Virus record (IMG/VR): IMGVR_UViG_3300009034_000017
Location: 1 to 64,000 of that record
Direction: 5' to 3' (one strand)
Source of the DNA: a virus
Length of the DNA: 64,000 nucleotides
Part shown: one piece after another, positions 41,339-48,617 of the stretch
Position numbering within the stretch: position 1 is the stretch's first letter
How the letters are laid out: each line of letters begins with the position of its first letter
Position numbers and translations under genes: made by a program
Notes under the pieces: model-generated
Seen by the model: only the letters and a program-made list of their open reading frames with translations
Told to the model about the DNA's origin: nothing
The model's database searches: none

Positions 41339-41376
41339 TCGCTTCCGGGAGTTCCCAAAAGCGAGGCTAGAGAGCC
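41339..41376 (-). other. short paired element upstream of a small gene
   Basis: TCGCTT (41339-41344) pairs with AAGCGA (41359-41364) around GGGA/TCCC, directly followed by GGCT/AGCC (41365-41368, 41373-41376). It may be a leader structure of the gene at 41048. Confidence 0.3.
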
Positions 41377-41395
41377 TTGGCGTATCCACCCCGCG

Positions 41396-41578
41396 TCAAT
41401 ACTTTTCGCATTTGAGAAAACCTCGGACGGCGGCATCTATTTCTGTGCTAGAATATCCATGCAGCTCTAGGTGTCTTCTAAACGATTCCTCGCGACTCTC
41501 AAGATAGGTGTGTCTCAGATACCAGATCCACACCGCGGTGACTATAAGAACAAGGGCGCCAAAAATTGCCATTATCAT
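41396..41578 (-). CDS. small single-pass membrane protein
   Basis: A 60-residue protein with one N-terminal membrane helix (IFGALVLIVTAVWIWYL) and a charged tail (HRHL-like). GGAGAAAGAAGA precedes the ATG. Could be a small effector or lysis helper; unknown. Confidence 0.6.
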   Translation of the reverse strand: MIMAIFGALVLIVTAVWIWYLRHTYLESREESFRRHLELHGYSSTEIDAAVRGFLKCEKY

Positions 41579-41609
41579 TCTTCTTTCTCCGCCGTTGCTA
41601 ATGCCAAAA

Positions 41610-41804
41610 TCATTCCGACTCAGGCTTATGAGAGTTCCTCAAGGGCCCAACAGTCTTACCCACAACAATCATATTATCAAGCCAGCCTTGCAAAAGCCAA
41701 CGCACCACTTGGCTGAGGGAAACTTGGCCTTGAGCAGCTTTTACTTTGAGGGCTGTATGCAGCTCCTTGGTTACTCGAACGGTAAGTGTTTTTTCCATAG
41801 ACAT
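41610..41804 (-). CDS. ribbon-helix-helix DNA-binding protein (CopG/Arc-like)
   Basis: A 64-residue protein: TLTVRVTKELHTALKVKAAQ and VSLSQVVRWL are the strand, helix and second helix of a dimeric ribbon-helix-helix domain, which binds the major groove of operators. The C-terminal 15 residues are basic. It is the second gene after the promoter at 42141-42169, so it may autoregulate the early block. Confidence 0.78.
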   Translation of the reverse strand: MSMEKTLTVRVTKELHTALKVKAAQGQVSLSQVVRWLLQGWLDNMIVVGKTVGPLRNSHKPESE

Positions 41805-41834
41805 TTCTTTAGTGATGTCAGTCCATGACCTCTA

Positions 41835-42047
41835 TTATTGCTTCTGCACGAACTCCCACCTAGCGGGCAGGTCGTCTGTTTGCACTTTTTGAACTAATGT
41901 GCCTAGAAACAAAGATGTTCCAGGAGGCGCATATTTCATGAATAGTTTAGCCCTCTCCAAGAATGTTAGCGGACCCATGTCTGCAAGCATATCATAGAAC
42001 TCTTCCGGAGTAGCACTTTGCTTCCATTGCTCCGAGAGCCAACTCAT
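41835..42047 (-). CDS. hypothetical protein, first gene of an early transcript
   Basis: A 70-residue protein (TPEEFYDMLADMGPLTFLER, KYAPPGTSLFLGTLVQKV) with AAGGAGC before its ATG. It is the first gene after the strong promoter at 42141-42169. No family recognised. Confidence 0.65.
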   Translation of the reverse strand: MSWLSEQWKQSATPEEFYDMLADMGPLTFLERAKLFMKYAPPGTSLFLGTLVQKVQTDDLPARWEFVQKQ

Positions 42048-42106
42048 TTTTGCTCCTTCCCCTGCCCCTCATTCTCTTTGGCACAGCTCTAACTGTGCCC
42101 GTCGCT

Positions 42107-42133
42107 GTAATGAAATCTAGTCGTAATGAAATC
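42107..42133. repeat. tandem 16 bp-period repeat, candidate operator
   Basis: GTAATGAAATC occurs at 42107-42117 and again at 42123-42133, period 16 bp. It begins near the expected transcription start of the minus-strand promoter, so a protein bound there would block it. A ribbon-helix-helix protein encoded on either side is a candidate ligand. Confidence 0.5.
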
Positions 42134-42140
42134 CGTACAC

Positions 42141-42169
42141 ACTATATCACAGAACCAGAATTTTGTCAA
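42141..42169 (-). promoter_or_regulatory. strong sigma-70 promoter for the left early block
   Basis: On the minus strand TTGACA (42164-42169) and TATAGT (42141-42146) are separated by exactly 17 bp. Transcription would run into 42047 and the genes to its left. A box TTTTAAGGTTG (see 42200-42214) lies 30 bp upstream. Confidence 0.8.
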
Positions 42170-42199
42170 GTTCAATCAGGGCTTTCAAGCATCTTCGCA

Positions 42200-42214
42200 A
42201 AAATTTTAAGGTTG
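42200..42214. promoter_or_regulatory. shared upstream box (AAAATTTTAAGGTTG)
   Basis: AAAATTTTAAGGTTG at 42200-42214 is the exact reverse complement of 63243-63257. Related TTAAGGT elements occur at 62288-62295 and 47397-47406. All lie upstream of minus-strand promoters, suggesting binding of an activator or repressor. Confidence 0.5.
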
Positions 42215-42310
42215 TTTGTGTTTAGCCTATCCATGCCGCTTTTTGGTGAGGGGACATACTACCAGTAGCGGCGCAGGAATATCAAGGGTAACTTTTAAGA
42301 CACTGGCAAC

Positions 42311-42339
42311 TTGACAGTTTCTGGCATTTCGGTTAAAAT
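42311..42339 (+). promoter_or_regulatory. sigma-70 promoter for the plus-strand regulator and ATPase
   Basis: TTGACA (42311-42316) and TAAAAT (42334-42339) are 17 bp apart. An AGGAGG ribosome binding site and the ATG at 42369 follow. It is divergent from the promoter at 42141-42169. Confidence 0.75.
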
Positions 42340-42368
42340 TAGCGTTATCAGTACATAGGAGGCTATCA

Positions 42369-42560
42369 ATGGAAAAGAGACTGAACGTATGGGTGTCCGA
42401 GGACCTTCTGAGAAGGACTAAGGCCCAAGCTGCCTTGGGGGGCCACACGCTCAAGCGAATGGTGACGCTTGCCCTAGAAGAGTTCCTAGATAATAAGGAA
42501 ATGGGCACTGTAGCGCACAAAATTCCGAGCGGGGGGATGCCCAATGACAAAGCTGGATAG
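42369..42560 (+). CDS. ribbon-helix-helix regulator (CopG-like)
   Basis: A 63-residue protein with the pattern RLNVWVSEDLLRRTKAQAAL, HTLKRMVTLALEEFL of a ribbon-helix-helix DNA-binding domain. It is the first gene of the plus-strand transcript and overlaps the ATPase gene by 17 bp. It probably controls the divergent region at 42.1-42.4 kb. Another member of this family is encoded at 41610. Confidence 0.75.
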   Translation: MEKRLNVWVSEDLLRRTKAQAALGGHTLKRMVTLALEEFLDNKEMGTVAHKIPSGGMPNDKAG

Positions 42561-43653
42561 ATGCAAGGCAGTCTACAAGAAATGGCTACTGATTAGCGAC
42601 GAGGATGTATTGGATATTCTATTTGCCGCTGCGCTTTCATTGTGGCTTCCAGGCGATAGAGTTTGGCTATTTCTAATTGCGCCGCCTGGGGGAACGAAAA
42701 CAGAATTGCTCCGGGCGCTGGGCGGGCTTCCTGAAGCTTACTCGCTCAGCTCATTGACCGCCCACTCGCTCATTTCTGGAATCTCCAAGAAAGAATCCTA
42801 CGATCTATTGCCGAGGTTAGACGGGAAGCTGTTCATTGTGAAAGATTTTACCGTCATTCTATCTAGGCCCAGCGTTGAACAGGCCGAGATTTTCAGCCAA
42901 CTCCGGGATGCCTATGACGGCTATCACGCGAAGTTTTTCGGGTCTGGCGTGGGAAAGAAAGAGTATAATGCGAGCTTTGTTTTAATCGCTGGGGTAACGC
43001 CCGTGATAGAAAAGTTGCGAGAAGTTCACCAGACTCTGGGAGAGAGATTCTTAAAACTCCGAATTCGACATGAGGAGACTGCTACGATAAAGAGGGCTTG
43101 GCAACTGGCTGGGCGCGAAGACAAAATGCGGGAAGAGTTGGCCAATGCCACTTGTGAGTTTTTCTCATGGGCACAGAGACGAGCTGGGAGATTCGGCGAC
43201 TCCGCAAGATTTGAGGGCCCGTTAACAGCACTTGCGGAGTTGACGGCCAAGTTGCGCTCAACGGTGGAACGCGATCATTACCATGAGGTCGCCTTGTTGC
43301 CAGAGCCCGAAATAGGCACGCGATTAGCCAAACAATTCAGAGTGCTGCTCAGGGCAATATTCAGTTTGTACGAGCAGCCAGAGCCAGAAAGGTGTCTTGC
43401 ATTGATCAGGAGGGTCGCTGGCGATACCGTGCCCCCCGAAAGACTGCGCGTGTTGCGTTCAATCGCACACCGTAATTGTTCTGTTTCAAAACAAGTGCAA
43501 GCCTCGGTACGGCTGCCCCGCTCCACAACGGAGCGAATGCTGGAAGATCTGTGGCTTCTGGGCTTGCTGGATCGGGCTGGAGAAAAGCCTATTTCTTGGT
43601 CATTGACAAGAAAAACACAAGAACTCTTGGGAGCCTCAAAACTTTTAACCTGA
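42544..43653 (+). CDS. replication-type P-loop ATPase with winged-helix tail
   Basis: A 369-residue protein. The P-loop region reads FLIAPPGGTKTELLRAL, with Thr where GK normally has Gly, a variant seen in some phage helicase-loader-like ATPases. Further blocks are LFIVKDFTVILSR (Walker B-like), FVLIAGVTPVIE (sensor) and GERFLKLRIRHEE (arginine finger-like). The last 90 residues (CSVSKQVQASVRLPRSTTERML, LLGLLDRAGEKPISWSL) are a winged helix. Placed next to a possible origin region, it may be the replication initiator or loader. Confidence 0.6.
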   Translation: MTKLDRCKAVYKKWLLISDEDVLDILFAAALSLWLPGDRVWLFLIAPPGGTKTELLRALGGLPEAYSLSSLTAHSLISGISKKESYDLLPRLDGKLFIVKDFTVILSRPSVEQAEIFSQLRDAYDGYHAKFFGSGVGKKEYNASFVLIAGVTPVIEKLREVHQTLGERFLKLRIRHEETATIKRAWQLAGREDKMREELANATCEFFSWAQRRAGRFGDSARFEGPLTALAELTAKLRSTVERDHYHEVALLPEPEIGTRLAKQFRVLLRAIFSLYEQPEPERCLALIRRVAGDTVPPERLRVLRSIAHRNCSVSKQVQASVRLPRSTTERMLEDLWLLGLLDRAGEKPISWSLTRKTQELLGASKLLT

Positions 43654-43689
43654 TTCTATTGCTCCGCAACAGCAGAGGCTGATAGGGGG

Positions 43690-43790
43690 TATATACATAT
43701 ATAATATCTGTATGTATAGTATTGCGGAACAATGGCCCTATTTATGTCAAGCCATTGCCGTGCGCTACAAGAATCAGCTATTGTTCCGCC
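43690..43790. repeat. AT-rich repeat region X, candidate replication origin
   Basis: After an AT-rich run (TATATACATATATAATAT) come GCGGAACAAT and, about 40 bp later, its reverse complement ATTGTTCCGC (43780-43789), with TTATGTCAAGCCATTGC (43742-43758) in between. This last element recurs as TTATGTTAAGCCATTGC at 44964-44980. Short repeated GC boxes next to AT-rich DNA and a replication ATPase gene suggest an origin. Confidence 0.4.
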
Positions 43791-43911
43791 CCCCCCCCAG
43801 TCTCCTTTAGCCAATAAGCGCACCACCAAAGTTTGAACAAGCCATATAGCAGAATGATAATAATCTTAACCAATTTTAGACTAATCATCTGTGTTCTGGT
43901 CATGTATTTAT

Positions 43912-44118
43912 CTATGTGCCCATCAATGTGTTGCTTATAGCCTCAAGCATTGCTTCCCAGATTGTCTCTGACGCAATATCCCAGAACTCCCGCCCCAGCA
44001 TACCGCTCAGGGCAGTGCGCAACTTGGGGTCGGGCACAATCTCAACATACCGCTCACGTGGCATTGGGAAAATGCTTTCTGGATACGGGCACTTAGGCCA
44101 CCAATCCGGTTTTTGCAT
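43912..44118 (-). CDS. conserved-type hypothetical phage protein
   Basis: A 68-residue protein, WWPKCPYPESIFPMPRERYV, EIVPDPKLRTALSGMLGREFW. ATG 44118 follows AGGGAG; a longer frame is not needed. The CPYPESxFPM pattern is one I know from small phage proteins with no assigned function. Confidence 0.65.
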   Translation of the reverse strand: MQKPDWWPKCPYPESIFPMPRERYVEIVPDPKLRTALSGMLGREFWDIASETIWEAMLEAISNTLMGT

Positions 44119-44137
44119 TTGTCTCCCTTGCACAAAG

Positions 44138-44887
44138 TTAGAATAGCGGATATTGCATTCGCTCCTTTTCAATTCTCGCTAAAGCTAGATTAACATATTC
44201 TTCGGAAATATCGCAACCAAAGAAGTTCCGATTGGCCCTTATGGCAGCCACGGCAGTCGTGCCAGAGCCCATGAAGGGATCAAATACGATATCGCCTAAG
44301 TTGCTTGATGCCAAGACGATACGTCTTAACAGTGCTATTGGACACTGGGTAGGATGCTTTACTCGTTGCTTACTACCGAATGCTACCCTTGGAATGTGCC
44401 AACAATCTGTTGGATTTTTACCGCCTGGATTGTTGCGGGAGTCTTTCGTTTTTGACGGAACACGTATATCATTTAAGTTAAAGGTGTGCCCCCTGCCTTT
44501 TGTAACAAACCATAGTGCTTCCCATCGCATGGAATAGCATTGCCTTGACGCTAATCCCCCTCCCTTCTGCCAGACAATGAGATTGCGAACTTCAACATCA
44601 TCTTGTGAACGAACAAGCTGGTCAAATTGCCCAATGTTATGCCAATGATTCTTCAGATAGCACGAGCCCCCATGCCGAACTATTCGCCAGACTTCTTTTA
44701 GCCAATCCGTTGTCCATCCCCAATAGTCATTTCGATAATCGTTGTAATAACCAAAGTCTTTTCCAATGTTAAATGGTGGATCAGCAAACACCAAATCTAC
44801 GCACCTATCTGGCATTTGTCTCATCACATTTAGGCAGTCATCGCATACTATTGAGTTGATAGAATACGGGCCTAGGTTTTTATTCAT
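44138..44887 (-). CDS. DNA methyltransferase, ADPPF type (orphan)
   Basis: A 249-residue beta-class methyltransferase with the ADPPFNIG motif near 36 and FDPFMGSGTTAVAAIRANRNFFGCDIS near the end. LGPYSINSIVCDDCLNVMRQ at the start is the shared module. SCYLKNHWHNIG and DCWHIPRV are typical of the HinfI/DpnA-like adenine group. The gene is flanked by the X and Y repeat regions. Confidence 0.86.
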   Translation of the reverse strand: MNKNLGPYSINSIVCDDCLNVMRQMPDRCVDLVFADPPFNIGKDFGYYNDYRNDYWGWTTDWLKEVWRIVRHGGSCYLKNHWHNIGQFDQLVRSQDDVEVRNLIVWQKGGGLASRQCYSMRWEALWFVTKGRGHTFNLNDIRVPSKTKDSRNNPGGKNPTDCWHIPRVAFGSKQRVKHPTQCPIALLRRIVLASSNLGDIVFDPFMGSGTTAVAAIRANRNFFGCDISEEYVNLALARIEKERMQYPLF

Positions 44888-44963
44888 CCAAACTTCCCAG
44901 CATGCTGGAACAACTTAATGGTCCCTAGCACCGCAGATTAAAGAGTTGTTGGCCCTCCCAAGA

Positions 44964-45080
44964 TTATGTTAAGCCATTGCTACGCATACTAGGTATATCC
45001 TTACCCCTTATATTTATTAAATACGCATATATATAACATTGCGTGTTAATAGATTGACATAAGAATTGGCCGTTGTTCCT
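44964..45080. repeat. AT-rich repeat region Y, related to region X
   Basis: It contains TTATGTTAAGCCATTGC (44964-44980), an AT-rich centre with TATATATATA-like runs, and an inverted end: read on the minus strand, GGAACAACGGCC (45075-45064) then TTCTTATGTCAA. Region X has GGAACAATAGC, then ATTCTTGT in the same orientation. X and Y are thus diverged copies with extra central sequence in Y. Confidence 0.4.
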
Positions 45081-45274
45081 TAGTTCATCCCGCTCTATGA
45101 GCACTTGTATTAACCTATTCTCCGCTGAGTCACCATAATGATTGCATTGGTGTAGCGGCCAGCCCCAGCACAGATGATCGCCCTCGCCAGGGGCATACTT
45201 ATCGTAGTCGCTGCCTGTGCCAGCAAGTGCTCACAATATGGACAGCGTGTTTCTCCCCATACCTTTTTCATCAT
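44964..45274 (-). pseudogene. zinc-ribbon-like gene broken by a frameshift
   Basis: From ATG 45274 the frame starts MMKKVWGETRCPYCEHLL and continues as unlikely sequence to a TAA at 45110. Shifted by one base after CEHLL it reads AGTGSDYDKYAPGEGDHLC, then WGWPLHQCNHYGDSAENRLI, restoring a CxxC...CxxxxxxC ribbon and a helical end that runs into region Y. Either the gene is broken or the region is only accidentally open. Confidence 0.4.
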
Positions 45275-45300
45275 ACTCTCTCAGCCCATTTCATCGCGTT

Positions 45301-45708
45301 TTACTCCATTCTAATTACTAATACTTTGGGAGGAACTTCAGAAGGAACTCCGGAGCCGCCCTGTGGGGGATTAGAAGGGTCAAGCTCACCATGTGTAGGC
45401 TGATAGCCGCCGATAGCTGTGCTGGGTGTAGCAGTGGCTGTGCGGCCTTCTGTTGCTGCACGAATTTCCTGCTTGATTTGATGTATGTTCTTAGGCAGGT
45501 TTCCCTCTTCTAAAAGATAGATTAGGGCCAGTGCTTGCCCTAGGGCATATCTGAGTTCTTTCATCGCTGGCCCCTTATTGTGCCGCCCCAATTTATCATA
45601 GAGTTTAGCTGGCAGGGCTGGCGTGGGCCTCTCAGGTCTTTGTACATCATCGGGGGGAGGATTATAGCCAGCAGGTTGCTTGTGTTCGGGCCCTCTCTTG
45701 AAAAACAT
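45301..45708 (-). CDS. hypothetical protein with Pro-rich ends
   Basis: A 135-residue protein with a basic, Pro-rich start (PEHKQPAGYNPPPDDVQRPE), a helical middle (MKELRYALGQALALIYLLEE) and a Pro/Gly-rich tail. The helix could dimerise. GGAGG precedes the start. Unknown function. Confidence 0.6.
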   Translation of the reverse strand: MFFKRGPEHKQPAGYNPPPDDVQRPERPTPALPAKLYDKLGRHNKGPAMKELRYALGQALALIYLLEEGNLPKNIHQIKQEIRAATEGRTATATPSTAIGGYQPTHGELDPSNPPQGGSGVPSEVPPKVLVIRME

Positions 45709-45746
45709 AGCACCTCCTTCATATTGCCATCCAAAAGCATGTATCT

Positions 45747-46091
45747 TTATCTAGCGTCTCCCTCCAACTCCCCTCGCAACGCACCGGGCAAGGACGACAG
45801 AATCGCAGTGGCCAAGCTGGGCCTAAACCTCGCGCTGTATCCAAGGGCGTGGGAGATCGCCTTTCCGGGGCTAGGGCGGGGTAGGTTTTGGATGATATTT
45901 CCGTTTTCGTCAACATGGTGATTGGTAGTACCACAGACTTTGCAGCGTGGCCTAGTCACACTAGGCGTATCTGACACATTTGATTCGGGCCATGCTAGGG
46001 GGTCGAGGCTCCATCTCAGCACCCCACATTGGCAGATTTGACTGTCAGGCTTGAAATAATGAAATTTGCGGGAGAGATCACATTGATTCAT
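45747..46091 (-). CDS. zinc-binding hypothetical protein
   Basis: A 114-residue protein with CQCGVLRWS and CKVCGTTNHHVDENGN, four cysteines that can form a zinc ribbon. The ATG overlaps the TGA of the 33-residue gene (ATGA). The C-terminal half is basic and variable. Confidence 0.6.
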   Translation of the reverse strand: MNQCDLSRKFHYFKPDSQICQCGVLRWSLDPLAWPESNVSDTPSVTRPRCKVCGTTNHHVDENGNIIQNLPRPSPGKAISHALGYSARFRPSLATAILSSLPGALRGELEGDAR

Positions 46092-46189
46092 GCTTTTAGA
46101 GCCTCGCTATAGACTTCATCTTCTTCCCAATTCAGCAACCGCCCTGGCTCGTGCCCCACAAGTACACCAGTGGGGTTTATAACAGCCAT
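46088..46189 (-). CDS. 33-residue coupled peptide gene
   Basis: MAVINPTGVLVGHEPGRLLN... is read from ATG 46189 to a TGA that overlaps the next ATG (ATGA). The overlap and the acidic helical tail favour a real gene; no family recognised. Confidence 0.5.
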   Translation of the reverse strand: MAVINPTGVLVGHEPGRLLNWEEDEVYSEALKA

Positions 46190-46304
46190 TGTTCTACTTA
46201 TCTATATCCTGATACCTAATGCGGCGGTAAACGGCCATGGGTGTCGCTAAAAGCGGTTTAAGAGGCAATTCTGGGACATTCACAGTAATCGCGCCATATA
46301 GCAA

Positions 46305-46586
46305 TCATGCTTGATTATAGAGAGCGGTTGGCCCCAGACACTCTTTGCAGAAGTAAACTGCCACGGCGCAACAATCGTGCAACCAACATCCCTCACCATC
46401 GGGGTCATTCGGGTGAAGATTGGACACAAATTGTTGCCCGGCTATTGGCTGATCCGACGGAACTTCGCGCACAACGAAAGCGATTCGTGAAATGCCCGAG
46501 CAACAATATACGCACTCTGTGGTTTCGGGGAATGCTGATTGCCACGAATATTCCAGTCCTTCTTTGCCGATAGCAACTTCAAACAT
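46305..46586 (-). CDS. zinc-ribbon-like hypothetical protein
   Basis: A 93-residue protein with CVYCC near residue 25 and CKEC near residue 82, plus paired CWLHDCC. Such spacing is like a circularly arranged ribbon. A GAGGGAGA site precedes the ATG. Role unknown. Confidence 0.62.
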   Translation of the reverse strand: MFEVAIGKEGLEYSWQSAFPETTECVYCCSGISRIAFVVREVPSDQPIAGQQFVSNLHPNDPDGEGCWLHDCCAVAVYFCKECLGPTALYNQA

Positions 46587-46628
46587 TGTCTCCCTCTAAG
46601 GGTTTAAGTGTGGACTCCAAATAGCGAT

Positions 46629-46823
46629 TCATCCGCCTTCTAACTCCGATCCAAACTCGGCAACCGCCCTAGCTATTTCTAGCCCATGCCTGAGCAACTC
46701 ACTTCGAAATGACACAATGGCAATCTGCGCAATGTTGGCAGCCAGCTCGTGGAATTCATTGGTATCCTCAACGCCCTGCCACTTGCCTATTGCTTCCGTC
46801 AGTTCTTCAATCTGTTTTTGCAT
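46629..46823 (-). CDS. small helical protein
   Basis: A 64-residue helical protein (KQIEELTEAIGKWQG, LAANIAQIAIVSFRSELLRHGL) with AAAGGGGG before its ATG. Its heptad-like pattern could mediate dimerisation. No family recognised. Confidence 0.6.
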   Translation of the reverse strand: MQKQIEELTEAIGKWQGVEDTNEFHELAANIAQIAIVSFRSELLRHGLEIARAVAEFGSELEGG

Positions 46824-46844
46824 TTGTCCCCCTTTGAGCTTGCT

Positions 46845-47024
46845 TTATTCTCTCGTAGACTCCAGATAGCGACTCAACATCTCCAAGCTGTATCGACGAT
46901 GGCCTCCAGGTGTACGGTATGGCTTGAGCGCGTTGCCTTTCTCTATTCGCCCCAGAGTGGCAAGGCTTATCCGCAGGTATTTCGCTGCCTCTCTGGCGGT
47001 CATTAAGGTTTCTTTTTCAGCCAT
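46845..47024 (-). CDS. MerR/excisionase-type HTH protein
   Basis: A 59-residue protein: LMTAREAAKYLRISLATLGRI, then YRTPGGHRRYSLEMLSRYLEST. This is the compact winged helix-turn-helix of MerR, excisionases and BldC, with the diagnostic wing PGGHRRY. It could be a transcription factor of the early block or an excisionase; no integrase is seen in the window. It was too short for long-ORF listings but is clear. Confidence 0.8.
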   Translation of the reverse strand: MAEKETLMTAREAAKYLRISLATLGRIEKGNALKPYRTPGGHRRYSLEMLSRYLESTRE

Positions 47025-47066
47025 AAGTTGTGGTCTCCGTTTTCTAACAACACTGCTACGCGGCAG

Positions 47067-47285
47067 TTATTCTTTGATATGCAACGCAACTTCTGGACAT
47101 TCTGTTCCGGGCCAAGCGTCAATGTCTACCTTGAAAGTCGCGTCAGGCTCAGCGATTTGTTCGACAGCCCCTGATTTTTGGTGGCATTGGCAGCAGACAT
47201 ACATGACACCGTAGATATGCGTAGCGTCTTCTCCGCAAATCTGACACTGCTTTCCCTCTACCTCACCTGCTGGGGTTATTGGCAT
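47067..47285 (-). CDS. zinc-ribbon protein at the head of a transcript
   Basis: A 72-residue protein with CQICGEDATH and CCQCHQ, a four-cysteine ribbon. ATG 47285 is chosen since GGAGGGG precedes it; a longer start at 47300 is possible. It begins about 20 bp after the predicted start site of the promoter at 47312-47340. Confidence 0.7.
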   Translation of the reverse strand: MPITPAGEVEGKQCQICGEDATHIYGVMYVCCQCHQKSGAVEQIAEPDATFKVDIDAWPGTECPEVALHIKE

Positions 47286-47311
47286 TTCCCCTCCCCCCAT
47301 TCTTGCCCTTA

Positions 47312-47340
47312 ACTATACCATACATCCCCCCAAATGTCAA
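47312..47340 (-). promoter_or_regulatory. sigma-70 promoter of the 47 kb transcript
   Basis: TTGACA (47335-47340) and TATAGT (47312-47317) on the minus strand are 17 bp apart. A related box (GTTTTAAGGTAG, 47396-47407) lies 55 bp upstream. Confidence 0.78.
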
Positions 47341-47398
47341 GCGAATTTACACCGTTTTGCTTAACATAAAGGTGTTTGAGCGCGATTGATTGAATGTT

Positions 47399-47575
47399 TT
47401 AAGGTAGATTATGTCTAGGGCCTTTGGCATATAGGGCAGCAAATATGATCCCTGTGCCTATTGCCATCACGGCTATAAGCCCGGCGCCTTCAAATTTTCC
47501 AGCCGTGATGCAGTCCCAAAATCCCCAAGCGTATATGGTGAAAATCACCAATGCGATCTGAGAAAAAAAGCTCAT
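47399..47575 (-). CDS. small membrane protein with two transmembrane segments
   Basis: A 58-residue protein (IALVIFTIYAWGFWDCITAG, AGLIAVMAIGTGIIFAALYA) with a perfect AAAGGAG site seven bases before ATG 47575. It ends within the upstream box of the next promoter. Role unknown. Confidence 0.72.
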   Translation of the reverse strand: MSFFSQIALVIFTIYAWGFWDCITAGKFEGAGLIAVMAIGTGIIFAALYAKGPRHNLP

Positions 47576-47749
47576 TGAAAATCTCCTTTAGCACTTTATT
47601 CTGCGCAAATACCCCCTAGCCAACTTGCTCAACAGCCTCGCTAGAGGTCTCCAACAAACAGGCTGTCTAAGCGCGTGTCTTTTATTGCGGAGCCAAGCTG
47701 TCATGGTTTGGGCCACCACCAGGGCCACTTCAATTGTGCCTGCTATTCT
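47576..47749 (-). other. gap without a convincing gene
   Basis: About 170 bp with no good coding frame. A 38-residue basic reading (ATG at 47703) has no ribosome binding site. A few short stems occur; nothing distinctive is visible. Confidence 0.4.
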
Positions 47750-47956
47750 CTATCTTGTACTATCATTCTTGAGTGGCCAATATGCCCTGAGTGCCCTTAG
47801 TAACGTTTCCCATTCCTTGGCGCACTTTGTACAAAGATCGTACTCTTCTGGATAACTGGCGAGAATATGGTCAATCATTGCGTGGGCAACTGTACTAGAC
47901 AAAGCATCTTCCCGCCTCTCATGTTGGCTACAACGGTCACATTGTATTGCCTTCAT
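47750..47956 (-). CDS. zinc-ribbon protein
   Basis: A 68-residue protein with CDRCSQHE near the start and CTKCAKEW near residue 42, a treble-clef-like pair. AAAGGAG precedes the ATG. Its start lies inside the end of the decayed methyltransferase gene. Confidence 0.68.
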   Translation of the reverse strand: MKAIQCDRCSQHERREDALSSTVAHAMIDHILASYPEEYDLCTKCAKEWETLLRALRAYWPLKNDSTR

Positions 47957-48582
47957 AAAAGCACTCCTTTATACCAGATCAGATCGTCACGGCTCACCCA
48001 GCCCATGTCATTAAGTGCAAAGCGAAGACGATAGGGGATGCCGAGTTTCATTTTGGGGATTTCGCCACACCGGGTAGGCCACTTAGAGGGTGGCGGGCCA
48101 GTATGCCCTGTTTGGCTTCCCGCAAACGTATCCCCTATATTCACGAACAAATTCCCTGTAGGCTTCAGCACTCTCCACCATTCACGGGCGCACTCGCAGA
48201 GGTGTTCTATATAAAGTTGCCATGTTGGTTCGAGCCCTAGCTGGCCGCGCCAGCACCCACATTTGGAACAGAAGGTTCCTTGGGGATACTCAGTTTGTAC
48301 AATATCCTCTAGTTTGTTGATGCTTCGCCCTTCATGGAGACCGCCAAAAGCCCCGCTTCTCTGGCGTTGCCTCCCTATGAGTTTTGAACTCCATGAATGT
48401 TTGCAGCCATCAGTGTCGTCCCAAACCGTTGTCACTTCTTCACCGTAATCTCTTTTGCCTCACCAGTAGGGAGGACTTGTCGCAATCATATCAATAGACT
48501 CATCAGCGATAGCGGAAAGATTGCGGGCGTCGCCAAGATACAACTTGACACGGCCATCAGGTGTTTCCCAATATAAATCCAC
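47953..48582 (-). pseudogene. truncated DNA methyltransferase with in-frame stop
   Basis: From GTG 48582 the frame reads DLYWETPDGRVKLYLGDARN and TSPPYW, then TGA (48460-48462), GKRDYGEE, WGLEP-like GLEPTWQLYIEHLCEC, LKPTGNLFVNIGDTFAG and GWVSRDDLIWYKGVLL, and stops at 47953. It is a beta-class methyltransferase lacking the C-terminal AdoMet motif, with a stop right after SPPYW. The 160-residue part downstream of the stop (GTG 48435) has no ribosome binding site of quality. It cannot make an active enzyme. Confidence 0.75.
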
Positions 48583-48617
48583 CCTAATTATCACCCCCTT
48601 TTACAGCGTGTCTATTA

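Noticed and set aside
42227-42550. 107-codon minus-strand frame opposite the ribbon-helix-helix gene
   Set aside because: Sequence is Ser/Leu-rich shadow; the plus-strand gene has promoter, ribosome binding site and family match.
22943-48462. Use of TGA as a sense codon in this phage (two in-frame TGA after TGG)
   Set aside because: TGA ends many intact genes here through ATGA overlaps (for example at 19593, 29232, 60886), and one of the two affected genes is also truncated, so decay is simpler than a changed code.
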